Assembly (NCBI GenBank): GCA_037952775.1 | Contig: JBANAY010000003.1 | Span: 26,102,001 to 26,166,000, forward strand | Direction: 5' to 3' | DNA from: Clonostachys chloroleuca | Taxonomy: Eukaryota; Ascomycota; Sordariomycetes; Hypocreales; Bionectriaceae | DNA length: 64,000 nt | Shown: positions 55,060-63,435 of the stretch, piece after piece | How the letters are laid out: each line of letters begins with the position of its first letter | How positions within the stretch are numbered: position 1 is the first letter of the stretch | Notes under the pieces: generated by a model | Seen by the model: the letters and a program-made list of their open reading frames with translations, nothing else | Told to the model about the DNA's origin: nothing | Database searches by the model: none | Translations under genes and position numbers: made by a program

Positions 55060-56232
55060 ATGATTGGAAGACGAGCTTTCCGCGCTGTCTGCAGCCGTTC
55101 GCGGCCAGAATTGGAGCAAGCAACCGACAACGTCTCCAGCTACTTCCGCCACTTCTCAACATCGAACAATTGGCTCGCCGACGAGGACAGCAATAAAGGA
55201 AGCAGCGCACCCCCCAATCTCCGACAACGCTCTCTCAATACTGCGAACGAAGTCAAGGCTTTTGCAAGGAACCGCGCCAGCCCTCCCCAGGCCAACACAG
55301 CTGCCAGTCCCGAGGGAACCAACAACCAGCCCAGAGTCATTGATGTCAAGAGTCTACCAAGAGGTGGTCTAAGAGGCCGTGGGAGGGGCCTTGGGCGCGG
55401 ATCGATGCGTGGCGGCGCAGCTGTCCCCCCTCACCTACGAAACCCGTCACCCACTGGGACGAACCGGTTCGCTCGTGGTGGCTTTGCGGGTCGTGGTGGT
55501 CGAGGTCGAGGTGGCCGGGGAGGCGGCGGGCGAGGGAAACGGCGAGGCGGTGATCAGGAGGGCGAGAATGCTGAGTGGCAGGAACGTGAGCGTGTAAGGA
55601 GAGATGAAGACAAGGAAAATACCAAATTGGACCCGGCCGAGGAAGCGCTTGAACAGGTCGTTCGTTTTGGAACGACCGAGGTGTTCAACCCAGCGCCAGT
55701 GACTGCGGAGGCTCTGGTTGACTTCATGCCTACTGTCCCCTCGGCATCAGGTAGCAAGTCGGCCACCGTGCTGGAGAACCTCCAGTATCTCGGCACCGGA
55801 GACCGCGTCGGCACCGCCCTGGGCCTACAGGCTAGCGGCTACGGAGAGCGGCTTCAACAGAGCGGCCTGCTCTTCTTTGCCGATCCCGAAACCAAGGCCG
55901 GCTTGGAGCAGGCCATGCAAGAGAAACGCTACGACGATGCAGTCACAGAAGCGTATCTCAACACTGCAGAGGATGAGGAGCCCGCCCCCGTCGAGAGGAA
56001 CAATGAGGTGATCATGATGGACGGTGTTGAAGAGTCCATCAAGCAGGTTATTCTAAACAAAGCAGTCGCCGGCCAGCATGAGGCAATCAAGCAAGCCTCG
56101 GATCCGGTGGGCGTGGCACGCAACTGGCACCTGAGGTCTGAGACTTGGTCAGAGAAGGAGACGAATCTGTTCGAGGCTAAGCTCACCTCCTTGCTGAACA
56201 AGGCCAAGCCGCAACCTCGGGCCAAGGCTTGA
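55060..56232 (+). CDS. Predicted mitochondrial protein with a Gly/Arg-rich segment
   Basis: A single exon of 390 aa, ATG 55060. The first ~35 residues (MIGRRAFRAVCSRSRPEL... to FRHFSTSNN) are Arg-rich with few acids, and RHFSTS resembles a mitochondrial processing site. Residues about 100-170 form a Gly/Arg-rich stretch (GGLRGRGRGLGRGSMRGG in part, later GGRGRGGRGGGG), typical of RNA-binding GAR segments. The remainder is acidic and helical (EEALEQVVRFGTTEVFNP, LENLQYLGTGDR) with a Lys-rich end. I do not recognise the family. A mitochondrial RNA or ribosome role is suggested by the presequence and GAR segment, and by the neighbouring RRF gene, but this is inference only. A mitoribosomal protein is one possible identity. 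Confidence 0.75.
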   Translation: MIGRRAFRAVCSRSRPELEQATDNVSSYFRHFSTSNNWLADEDSNKGSSAPPNLRQRSLNTANEVKAFARNRASPPQANTAASPEGTNNQPRVIDVKSLPRGGLRGRGRGLGRGSMRGGAAVPPHLRNPSPTGTNRFARGGFAGRGGRGRGGRGGGGRGKRRGGDQEGENAEWQERERVRRDEDKENTKLDPAEEALEQVVRFGTTEVFNPAPVTAEALVDFMPTVPSASGSKSATVLENLQYLGTGDRVGTALGLQASGYGERLQQSGLLFFADPETKAGLEQAMQEKRYDDAVTEAYLNTAEDEEPAPVERNNEVIMMDGVEESIKQVILNKAVAGQHEAIKQASDPVGVARNWHLRSETWSEKETNLFEAKLTSLLNKAKPQPRAKA

Positions 56233-56377
56233 ACTGTATGATATAGCTGAATATGTGTGTACTCTTTGTGTAATAATATTACGATACACTGGTCTCTTTT
56301 TCCCGCCCAAATTTTTGATAAAATGATATGCCTGCTTTTTCTAATGTACATATGTAGCTACCAGGGATGCTCCCCCA

Positions 56378-57336
56378 CTACAGCGACTTGATCGCCTTGG
56401 CCTCTTCGCCATCAATCTCCTTCATCTTCTTATCCTGGAGCTTCTGGAGCTCCTTGTCCGCCTTCCTCGCCAGGTCGGTGGTGATGGTCTTCTTCTTCTG
56501 CCAGTCCTTGATGTGTTTCTCGTGCTTGGTCCTCGCGGCGCGCACGCGCTCGCGCCACAGCTGCGTGGCCTCCTTGACGCGGCGGGCGACGTCCTCCTTG
56601 CGCTCCATCTCGACCTTCAGCAGCAGCTCGAGGTCGTTGTCCTCGGACCGCTGGGGCTGCTGGTTGTAGTCGGGGGACGCCTGGACGGCGGACATGATGG
56701 GCTTGATGTAGCCGCGGTCGTGGACGAGGAGGGAGATGGTGCGCCCGGAGCGGGGCACGATCTGGGCGAGCTCGGAGAGGGGAAGTCCTCGGCGACGGTG
56801 GTCATGGTGCCGCTGGCGTCGTCGGCCATCTCGTGGGAGGTGACGTGGACGGTGAGGGCGCCGAGGTTGTTTGGGTTGAAGCGCCCGCCGTGGGAGAGGG
56901 CCTGGAGCTGGGCCTTGAAGTGGGCGTCGATGGGGCCGAAGGCGGTGATCAGCGCGGTAAAGTCGAGGGGGTCGATCTCGTCGGCGGCGGCGGCGTCATT
57001 AGGTGTGGAGGAGGGGGCGGCGCCGCCCTTACGCTTGCCGGAGGGGGCATCCTCGACGTGGGTTTCGTCGGAGCGGGAGCCCTTGGGGGCGGCGATTTTG
57101 CGCTTCTTCTGGAGTTGCTGGGAGGCGCTGAAGAAGCGTGTGGGAGCGAGGGGGAGGCCTGGTGGGCGGGGGAGCTAGAAGCTACTGAGGCTCGCCATGA
57201 TGTGGCTGGGATAGCTCGCCTGTTGGAGGGGTTAGTATCATTAGAGGAAGTGGGAGGGGGAGCTTGCGTACTTCTGGACGTGGGAAATGCAGCTGAGGCA
57301 TTGCCTCACTGGCAAATTGGCTCTTGAGAGGGACAT
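56378..57336 (-). CDS. rrf1: Mitochondrial ribosome recycling factor, with two one-base frame breaks
   Basis: Exon 1 is 57272-57336 (MSLSRANLPVRQC...). The intron has a perfect TACTAAC branch point and an AACAG acceptor. Exon 2 is 57219-56378. The reading then needs one extra base at G5 57150-57154 (+ strand) and one at G4 56779-56782 to remain open; with both, the total is a multiple of three (302 aa). The protein then shows RFFSASQQLQKKRK (processing site), DPLDFTALITAFG, LSELAQIVPRSGRTISLLV, YIKPIMSAVQASPDYNQQPQ and a long helical C-terminus, the ribosome recycling factor fold. RRF splits the mitochondrial ribosome after termination. A conserved single-copy housekeeping gene argues for missing bases in the consensus rather than a pseudogene. 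A later acceptor at TTCTTCAG could bypass the first break. Confidence 0.8.
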
Positions 57337-57662
57337 GTCGGTGGTCTTGAGACTTGAAACCTCTTGGACGTTGATGAGAGAGGACCGTTCAGAAGTTTCA
57401 AGGTCTTGATAAGATAAGGTTCTACCGGTCAATGCTGCAAGCACCAGAGCAACACCGTGATTATCCACCACGAAAATACATGTCTGCAAACTCAATTGAA
57501 CAATCAAAATTTGGCAAATTAGAGCAATGACAATCCAAGGAAAGCCGGAAAGTCATTGAAGTCTTAATTGATACGAAGCGCGCCAGATTGCTAGGAAGGA
57601 TTGCCATGACGTCCCATATAGTAGGGCGAGCCCAGCAATCTTATCGTCCTTGACATTGCCTC
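57337..57662. other. Intergenic between the RRF gene and tRNA-Val
   Basis: About 330 bases containing the RRF promoter and the upstream side of the tRNA gene. No other gene is visible. Confidence 0.6.
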
Positions 57663-57751
57663 GGTCGCGTGGCCCAGTGGTAAGGCGTTTGGTTTACATT
57701 CATAAGATGTATGCCCCCAAAAGATCGCAGGTTCGAACCCTGCCGCGATCA
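57663..57751 (+). tRNA. tRNA-Val(UAC) with a 17-nt intron
   Basis: It folds as a full cloverleaf. The acceptor stem is GGTCGCG with CGCGATC, plus discriminator A at 57751. The D stem is GCC with GGC. The anticodon stem is TTTGG (57688-57692) with CCAAA (57717-57721). The T arm is GCAGG-TTCGAAC-CCTGC, which also holds the B box. The anticodon is TAC (57695-57697). The intron is 57699-57715, after position 37, and its ATGTA pairs with TACAT around the anticodon, as expected of an anticodon-intron helix. A T6 run (57753-57758) follows and is a good Pol III terminator. Confidence 0.95.
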
Positions 57752-57752
57752 T

Positions 57753-57758
57753 TTTTTG
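57753..57758 (+). terminator. Pol III terminator of tRNA-Val
   Basis: A T6 tract one base after the discriminator base, the usual RNA polymerase III stop. Confidence 0.85.
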
Positions 57759-58167
57759 CTCTTTCTACCCCAAAATTACATCTATCACTTTCATTAGAAA
57801 TGTATTCTTTTTAGTTTTGTCATTTTTTGTCCTATGAGGTATTTGGAGACGGCCGAAACGCTCGCGCAGCAGCACCATGACCATCAACCTACCCTAGAGT
57901 CGGTGTAGTCAATGAGTCTCCAGTTGATTTCATTTCTATGACTATAAAGGGTAGTGTCTTTCTTGTCTTAATAATTCTAATGTTCGTTTTCGGTTTTAAA
58001 TTACCTACTTATTTACATTGAGCGGCGGCTTTTTGGTGAGTATGAGAATCAAGTCCGTGTCTTTGGGTGATGGCCTTTCATTTAAAACCGTCCATTAAAA
58101 TACAAATATAGGAACATAAGCTTTTTTTCATTCGATGTCATTAATAATAAATATATGTATACACGCC
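57759..58167. other. Intergenic between tRNA-Val and the SSADH gene
   Basis: AT-rich DNA with T-runs. It is probably the SSADH 3' region. No gene is visible. Confidence 0.6.
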
Positions 58168-59919
58168 CTACAACTTGCCCTGCAAAGGTTTGCCCATATC
58201 GCCAAATGTGACTGACTTGATCGTCTGGAACTCGGCCAGACCGTACTTGGACCCTTCCCTCCCAAAACCGCTCTGCTTGACACCGCCAAATGGCGAAGCC
58301 GGGTCTGAGATGAGTCCAGTGTTGACACCGATCATGCCGACTTCAAGAGCCTCCGCGACTCGGAAGACGCGAGAAATGTCACGAGAGAAGAAGTAACCTG
58401 CCAGACCAACATCGGACTGGTTCGCTAAGCGGACGACTTCGTCTTCCGTGTCGAAGGAGAACACTCCAGCGACGGGACCAAAGGTCTCTTCGGTGGCGAT
58501 GGCCATGTCAGCGGTCATGTCGCGGATGACGGTGGGCTGGAAGAAGTTGGCACCAAGGTTGGGAAGCTTCTGGCCACCGATGGTGATGGTGGCACCCTTC
58601 TTCTCGGCATCCCGGACATGGGAGTCGACCTTGTCGATGGCACGATCGTGGATTAGAGGACCATGGGTGATGCCCTCGTCGAAGCCATTGCCAACAGAGA
58701 AGGATTTGACGGCCTCGGTGAACTTCTGAATAAACTGATCATAAATACTGGACTGAACGTAGAGGCGATTGGCACAGACGCAGGTCTGACCTGATGAGCG
58801 GAACTTGGAGACGATAGCTCCGGCCACCGCGGCATCCACGTCGGCATCGTCAAACACAATGAATGGCGAATTGCCACCAAGCTCCATGGAGAGCTTCTTG
58901 AGAGTATCGGAGGATTGTTTCATCAAGATCTTGCCCACACCAGTCGACCCGGTGAATGAGACCTTCTTGATGGTCGGGGAGGTGGTGAGCAGCTTCCCGA
59001 TCTCGATCGTGTTGTCAAGCGCCGTGACGATGTTGACCACTCCCTTGGGGATGCCAGCCCGGTGGGCCAGCTCAGCCAGCGCGAGGGCCGTGAACGGGGT
59101 CTCGGCGGGCGCCTTGCAGACGACGGTACAGCCGGCCGCCAGCGCGGGAGCGACCTTCCTGGTGATCATGGCGGCGGGGAAGTTCCACGGTGTGATCAGG
59201 CCGCAGACGCCCACGGGCTCCTTGACGGTTATGATGCGGTTGGCGGGGTTGGAGCTGTTGATGGTGTCGCCGTAGATGCGGGGCGCCTCCTCGCTGAACC
59301 ACTCGAGGAAGCTGGCGGCGTAGGCCGACTCGCCCTTGGCATCGTTGATCGGCTTGCCATTCTCCCATGTGATGAGCTTGGCGATGTCTTCGGCGTTGGC
59401 GTTGAGCTCGTCGAACCATCTCCGCAGCAGCTTTGCGCGCTCGCGGCCGGTCTTTGCGCGGAAGGATGGGAAGGCATCGGCGGCGGCGACGATGGCCGAT
59501 TTGGTGTCTGCTACATCGAATTCGGGGCTGGTTCCGATAAACTCGCCCGTCGAAGGGTCTAGGAAGCGAGAAGGCGTATTAGTTGGATGGGGAACTTCAA
59601 TTGGCGCCAATGGTGGCGGTTGAGGCTGGGGGACGTGTTGCGCATACCGTTCACCTTGAAGGTCTTGCCAGACTTGGCGGCCCGCCACTCGCCATTGATG
59701 TAGCAGGCATTCTGAATGAACAGAGAAGGATCGTTGAGCTGCCGAGGACGAGGTCAGTGCGGGTGCTCTTGCGGATATGAAAAGGCTGATCAAGTTGCTG
59801 CGGGACGGACATACCTTTGGAGGAGCCATTGAGGAAGCTCTGCGAATGCTGATGATAGATGAAGTGACCCCCGGAGAGAAGCGAAGGGAAGGCATCGCTG
59901 CCCTTTTAAACAACGCCAT
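58168..59919 (-). CDS. uga2: Succinate-semialdehyde dehydrogenase
   Basis: Three exons: 59815-59919, 59648-59738 and 58168-59558, giving 528 aa. Reading straight through the introns gives a longer but wrong start. With the introns removed the N-terminus is MALFKRAAMPSLRFS...SIRRASSM, a likely mitochondrial presequence, then LNDPSLFIQNACYINGEW and NDPSTGEFIG. The aldehyde dehydrogenase core has PWNFPAAMITRK, FTGSTGVGK, the general base Glu in MELGGNSPFIVFDDAD, and catalytic Cys in SGQTCVCANR; the C-V-C pair is typical of SSADH. The enzyme oxidises succinate semialdehyde to succinate with NAD(P)+ in the GABA shunt. Glutarate semialdehyde dehydrogenases are close relatives and not excluded. Confidence 0.92.
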   Translation of the reverse strand: MALFKRAAMPSLRFSPGVTSSIISIRRASSMAPPKVCPSRSNLISLFISARAPALTSSSAAQRSFSVHSECLLHQWRVAGRQVWQDLQGERYAQHVPQPQPPPLAPIEVPHPTNTPSRFLDPSTGEFIGTSPEFDVADTKSAIVAAADAFPSFRAKTGRERAKLLRRWFDELNANAEDIAKLITWENGKPINDAKGESAYAASFLEWFSEEAPRIYGDTINSSNPANRIITVKEPVGVCGLITPWNFPAAMITRKVAPALAAGCTVVCKAPAETPFTALALAELAHRAGIPKGVVNIVTALDNTIEIGKLLTTSPTIKKVSFTGSTGVGKILMKQSSDTLKKLSMELGGNSPFIVFDDADVDAAVAGAIVSKFRSSGQTCVCANRLYVQSSIYDQFIQKFTEAVKSFSVGNGFDEGITHGPLIHDRAIDKVDSHVRDAEKKGATITIGGQKLPNLGANFFQPTVIRDMTADMAIATEETFGPVAGVFSFDTEDEVVRLANQSDVGLAGYFFSRDISRVFRVAEALEVGMIGVNTGLISDPASPFGGVKQSGFGREGSKYGLAEFQTIKSVTFGDMGKPLQGKL

Positions 59920-60755
59920 GGCTGCGGATGGAGGCCGAGTCAATCAATCCACGGCTGATGTGTGTGAGGGATCCGGGGTCTCTTTTTTCTTACCCGAAGA
60001 GAGTTGAAAGCAATTTCGAAATGCTCCCCCGCTATGAGATAGCTCCGATGGAGGTGCCGATGATGCTAGCGCCCACTCCAGGCCGCTGAACCCCGAGATC
60101 TGTGCCTAACTCCCCGGAGTTCCGGCCGTTTTCTGTCTTTCACGGAATCACGGACCGGGTCTTTTTGTTCTGGCTGATTCTCAATGGTCTATCCTCTCTG
60201 TTTTGCTCCCTCCGAGATTTATAATCGACTCTTCTCTCTTCATTAGGCTGCTCTCTGGGGCCGAAACCGCTGTTGTTGAAGCCCTTGATCGATGACGCCT
60301 GGGAAACGCCCCCACTGTTAGCGTCGTGCTGGGATGGGCCGGTTCCAGTTCCGGCAAGTCTAATGAGAACCACTCACCGTGTTGCTACCAGACTATTCTT
60401 GAACGACCAGCGGCAGGACTTACCATAACAATACATAGCACCCGATTGGCTATTTCGCACTGTCTATTCGTTGAATGGGTTATTGAACAGACGACTTTCA
60501 ACAGAGGTAAATCTCAAATATTCTAGTAGAAGAGTTGTGAGCTCATAATGTACTTTCAATTGTTGAAGCCCCCATTCCCATTACGCCGCTATGAAAATAT
60601 ATGCTGTCATATCCGGATGCCTATACATGAGCGTCTGCCTGATGCTCGCGGAGCTATCAAGAGACTAATACCTATTCCGCCTACATTATTCGACAGAAGG
60701 GTTGAGTGCATAAAGAAAAATAAAACAAAACAATTCTCAATATCATCGCGTTATC
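59920..60755. other. Intergenic between the SSADH gene and the membrane protein gene
   Basis: About 830 bases, including the SSADH promoter. Both neighbours are on the minus strand. No gene is visible. Confidence 0.55.
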
Positions 60756-61799
60756 TTAGGCATATCTCCCTGCCTCGGGCTTCACGGATGAGTTGTGGTC
60801 AAGCGTGTTAAAAGCCTGGGTCCTCGGTGTGAAGGGTGTGAAAGGTCCCGGTGTGAAAGGTGTCGAGGTCACAACACCACCATTCTTCATGTTGCCCATC
60901 TCCCAATCGGGAGAGGAGTGGTGGCTGACATTATCATCGTCGTCGTCGTCATCAGGTTTGCGAGGGCAATCGATCGACTTGTTAGGCAGCATTGCGTGAA
61001 TGGAGAAACCAAGGCCAATGAGGTAAATGGTTCTGTCGGATATCAGTCAGCAATAGTCCTACCAGTGGACGTTCGGGACTCTGGAAATGGGAAGGGCTGT
61101 TCTTACGACATGTATGCCGAGATGAAGACGGCGGATTGGGCGATCTGGCACGATTTGTAGGCCTTATACGGTCTTGCCATCTCACACCCGTAACGTAGGT
61201 ACCAGGCTACAGGCGCGGGATATCGGGGGTCGGTGAAGTCGGGGCCGATATTGCCGTACAAGCTGACCAGGTAGAGGGTCGCCATGGACATGTTGATGAA
61301 GCAGGCGAGGATTGGAAACCAGACTCTCATGATCCAGGCCGTGAGCTTGGCCAGGAGCATGAAAAGTGAAAGGACTGAGATGGCAACGTTGAAATCGGTG
61401 AATCTACAGTCGCATGGGTTAGTAAATTGAACTTGGGTTCCTCTCATGGAGTCGTAATATTGTCGATTTAAAAATCTAAAAAAAAAAAAAAAAAAAAGGA
61501 CGGAATGAGACTTACGTTCGCGTCCAGACTAAGGCGATCTTAGGAAGCGGCTCGTAATTCGCATATGCGTACAGGACAACGTTGGGGTTTGAATTGAGCT
61601 TGTTATCCCAGCCGATCTTCCACATGTCGGTGCGATAGAGATTCGGTTGCGAGATGCCGAAAATGACGAGGCCTGCGACAGTGCCGAAGAGCTCCCAGAG
61701 CATCAGCCACCAGACAGCTTTGCGAGCTGTCTTGACCCATTTCCTGTAGATGGGACGGTAAGGGCCGGGATAGGCGAACTTCTCCTTCAGGGTAACCAT
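60756..61799 (-). CDS. Four-pass membrane protein, MARVEL-like topology
   Basis: Three exons: 61516-61799, 61107-61403 and 60756-61032, giving 285 aa. The start is ATG 61799 (MVTLKEKFAYPG). Four hydrophobic segments: AVWWLMLWELFGTVAGLVIFG; VAISVLSLFMLLAKLTAW; FPILACFINMSMATLYLVSLYG; and AQSAVFISAYMSTIYLIGLG. The C-terminal tail is cytosolic-type: KSIDCPRKP, a run of seven Asp, then repeated F-T-P units (TPFTPGPFTPFTPRT) and an acidic-basic end. The helix spacing resembles MARVEL-domain proteins, but I recognise no specific family. The first intron contains a T20 tract on the coding strand (A20 at 61478-61497). Function unknown. Confidence 0.8.
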
Positions 61800-62794
61800 G
61801 CTGGGCAGCAAGTCGGGTGTTCACTGAACGATATATAGACACAGCCGTCAAGGCGAGTGTTGGGGTTGGATTGTATCCGGAAGCTAGAGCAGTCGCTTCG
61901 GCGAGCCCTGAGCTGTTTCACATCCAAGGCGCAGATGATTCCGGGCTTTTGAGTCAGCTTGTTGCTCGGTCGCCCAGCTCTGTGTGTCCCGGCCACTCGC
62001 AGGTTACAAGATGAACGGGGACGGTTTCTGGATGAGATGCTCTGATCTTGGGAAGCGGGAAAAAGAGGTCAATCATGCGCAGGTCCAGCCAGCCATCTTG
62101 GCGGCCCTGGAGGAGGGGGACTGGCCGTGTTTAAGGGCCATGCTGTGGTGAGCATCGCCGCCAAAGATTGGGCGAGTGGCATGGGGCGGACGGGAGGGTA
62201 TCACCTTGGCTGGGGCCAATGCGATGAAGACTGTAAGCGCCGGAGCTGCTTCTGCGCTGCAATTGGCCTGTTGGACTGTGGGGGATTGAGGTCCAGATAT
62301 TCATATCCACAAAAGTTGCATGGGACCAATCAGAGCCGGCATCTGAGCGCTTCGAGGTGTGAATGGCCCCAGTTGTTGTGATATGTTGCACAGCGTGGGC
62401 GGCTGGGCACCCAGCACTGTGCCTTCTGGTCAGCAAAAAACTGGCAGAAGTGGCACCATCTTGCTGGATATCACCAGTCAGAAGGTGAGAAGGGCGCTTG
62501 CTGGATGTGATCGGTGTGCGGCGGATCGAGGGACGGAGCTATGCGCGAGGTGAGGTGATGGGCTTGCGGGGCTTCAGTGCCGTTGGCAGAGCCTCCTAGT
62601 AGTCGCCATTGAACATCTCTACCGGCCCCGCAGCGGCCGAGAGAAGCTGAGAGGAGGCAGGCGTCATGGTAGAATGATTATCCGATACTGACCAGATGCC
62701 TCAATCATACAAATAGGTATAGTTACTACCTGTTGGGCGTCGATAGAGTTCGTTCTACTTATGTGCGGCTATCTGCTCGCTCCCTTCCTGGCAA

Positions 62795-62995
62795 CTCCGT
62801 GAAATAAAACATGGCGCACCAAAGCTTGCGTAAGGCAGGGACCTCATTTTTAACCGGACACAATTATAAGAGAATAATAAATTATTCTATGATACTTAGC
62901 TTGATATGGTTTTTACTACTAGGCTAAGTATCCTGATATCATATTGAAATTCAATGCTGAACTGTCTAGATGTGCCATGTTCCATGTCAGTCGCT
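62795..62995 (+). mobile_element. MITE-like inverted-repeat element, copy B
   Basis: The left end reads GTGAAATAAAACATGGCGCACC, followed by AAAGCTTGCG and CAGGGACCTCATT. The right end reads ATGTGCCATGTTCCATGTCAG then TCGCTAG, close to the reverse complement of the left. The same blocks as in copy A occur in the same order, with a more AT-rich core. The core holds a perfect 10-bp inverted repeat, GATACTTAGC (62891-62900) with GCTAAGTATC (62923-62932). No coding capacity. Confidence 0.7.
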
Positions 62996-63212
62996 AGTAA
63001 AACGGCCCGACGAGTTACGTCAGGATAGGCATGCAGCTGGTCCCGTCACTAGATTTATAGCGGAATCAATAGCCACCCGTCGTCTTCCTGAGCCGTGACG
63101 CTCCATCACACCTCCGTGGGGATTCCGTGCGACCCTCTACCAAAATGTATTAGGAGGAGAGACGGCTGGTCGGCAGAACGGACCCTACCACTAATGCCAA
63201 CTGGAGGATGGC

Positions 63213-63435
63213 AGGTGACTGACATAAAACATTGCACAACCAGAACCTCCAGTGTTCAATTTCAATATAATATCAAAACAACTACCCAATAATAAACACA
63301 ACATCAAGCTAAATACTATAGAAGGCAATAAATAATTTCCTCATTATTATGTTTAGTATTATTGATGAGAAAATGCGGTCCCTGACTTGTGTGAACAGAG
63401 CCTTGGTGTACCATCTTTTAAGTCAGTCGCTTGGA
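63213..63435 (-). mobile_element. MITE-like inverted-repeat element, copy C (inverted)
   Basis: The + strand left end reads GTGACTGACATAAAACATTGCAC and continues AACCTCCAGTGTTCAATTTC. The right end reads GGTCCCTGACTTGTG, later TACCATCTTTTAAGTCAGTCGC. This is copies A and B in reverse: the reverse complement contains ...ACCAAGGCTC...CAGGGACCGC... at the start and ATTGAAATTGAACACTGGAGG near the end. It begins 217 bases after copy B, so B and C form an inverted pair. Confidence 0.7.

Noticed and set aside
56513..57178. Open frame of 221 codons on the + strand
   Set aside because: It is antisense to the RRF gene, which has strong family motifs, a good intron and a presequence.
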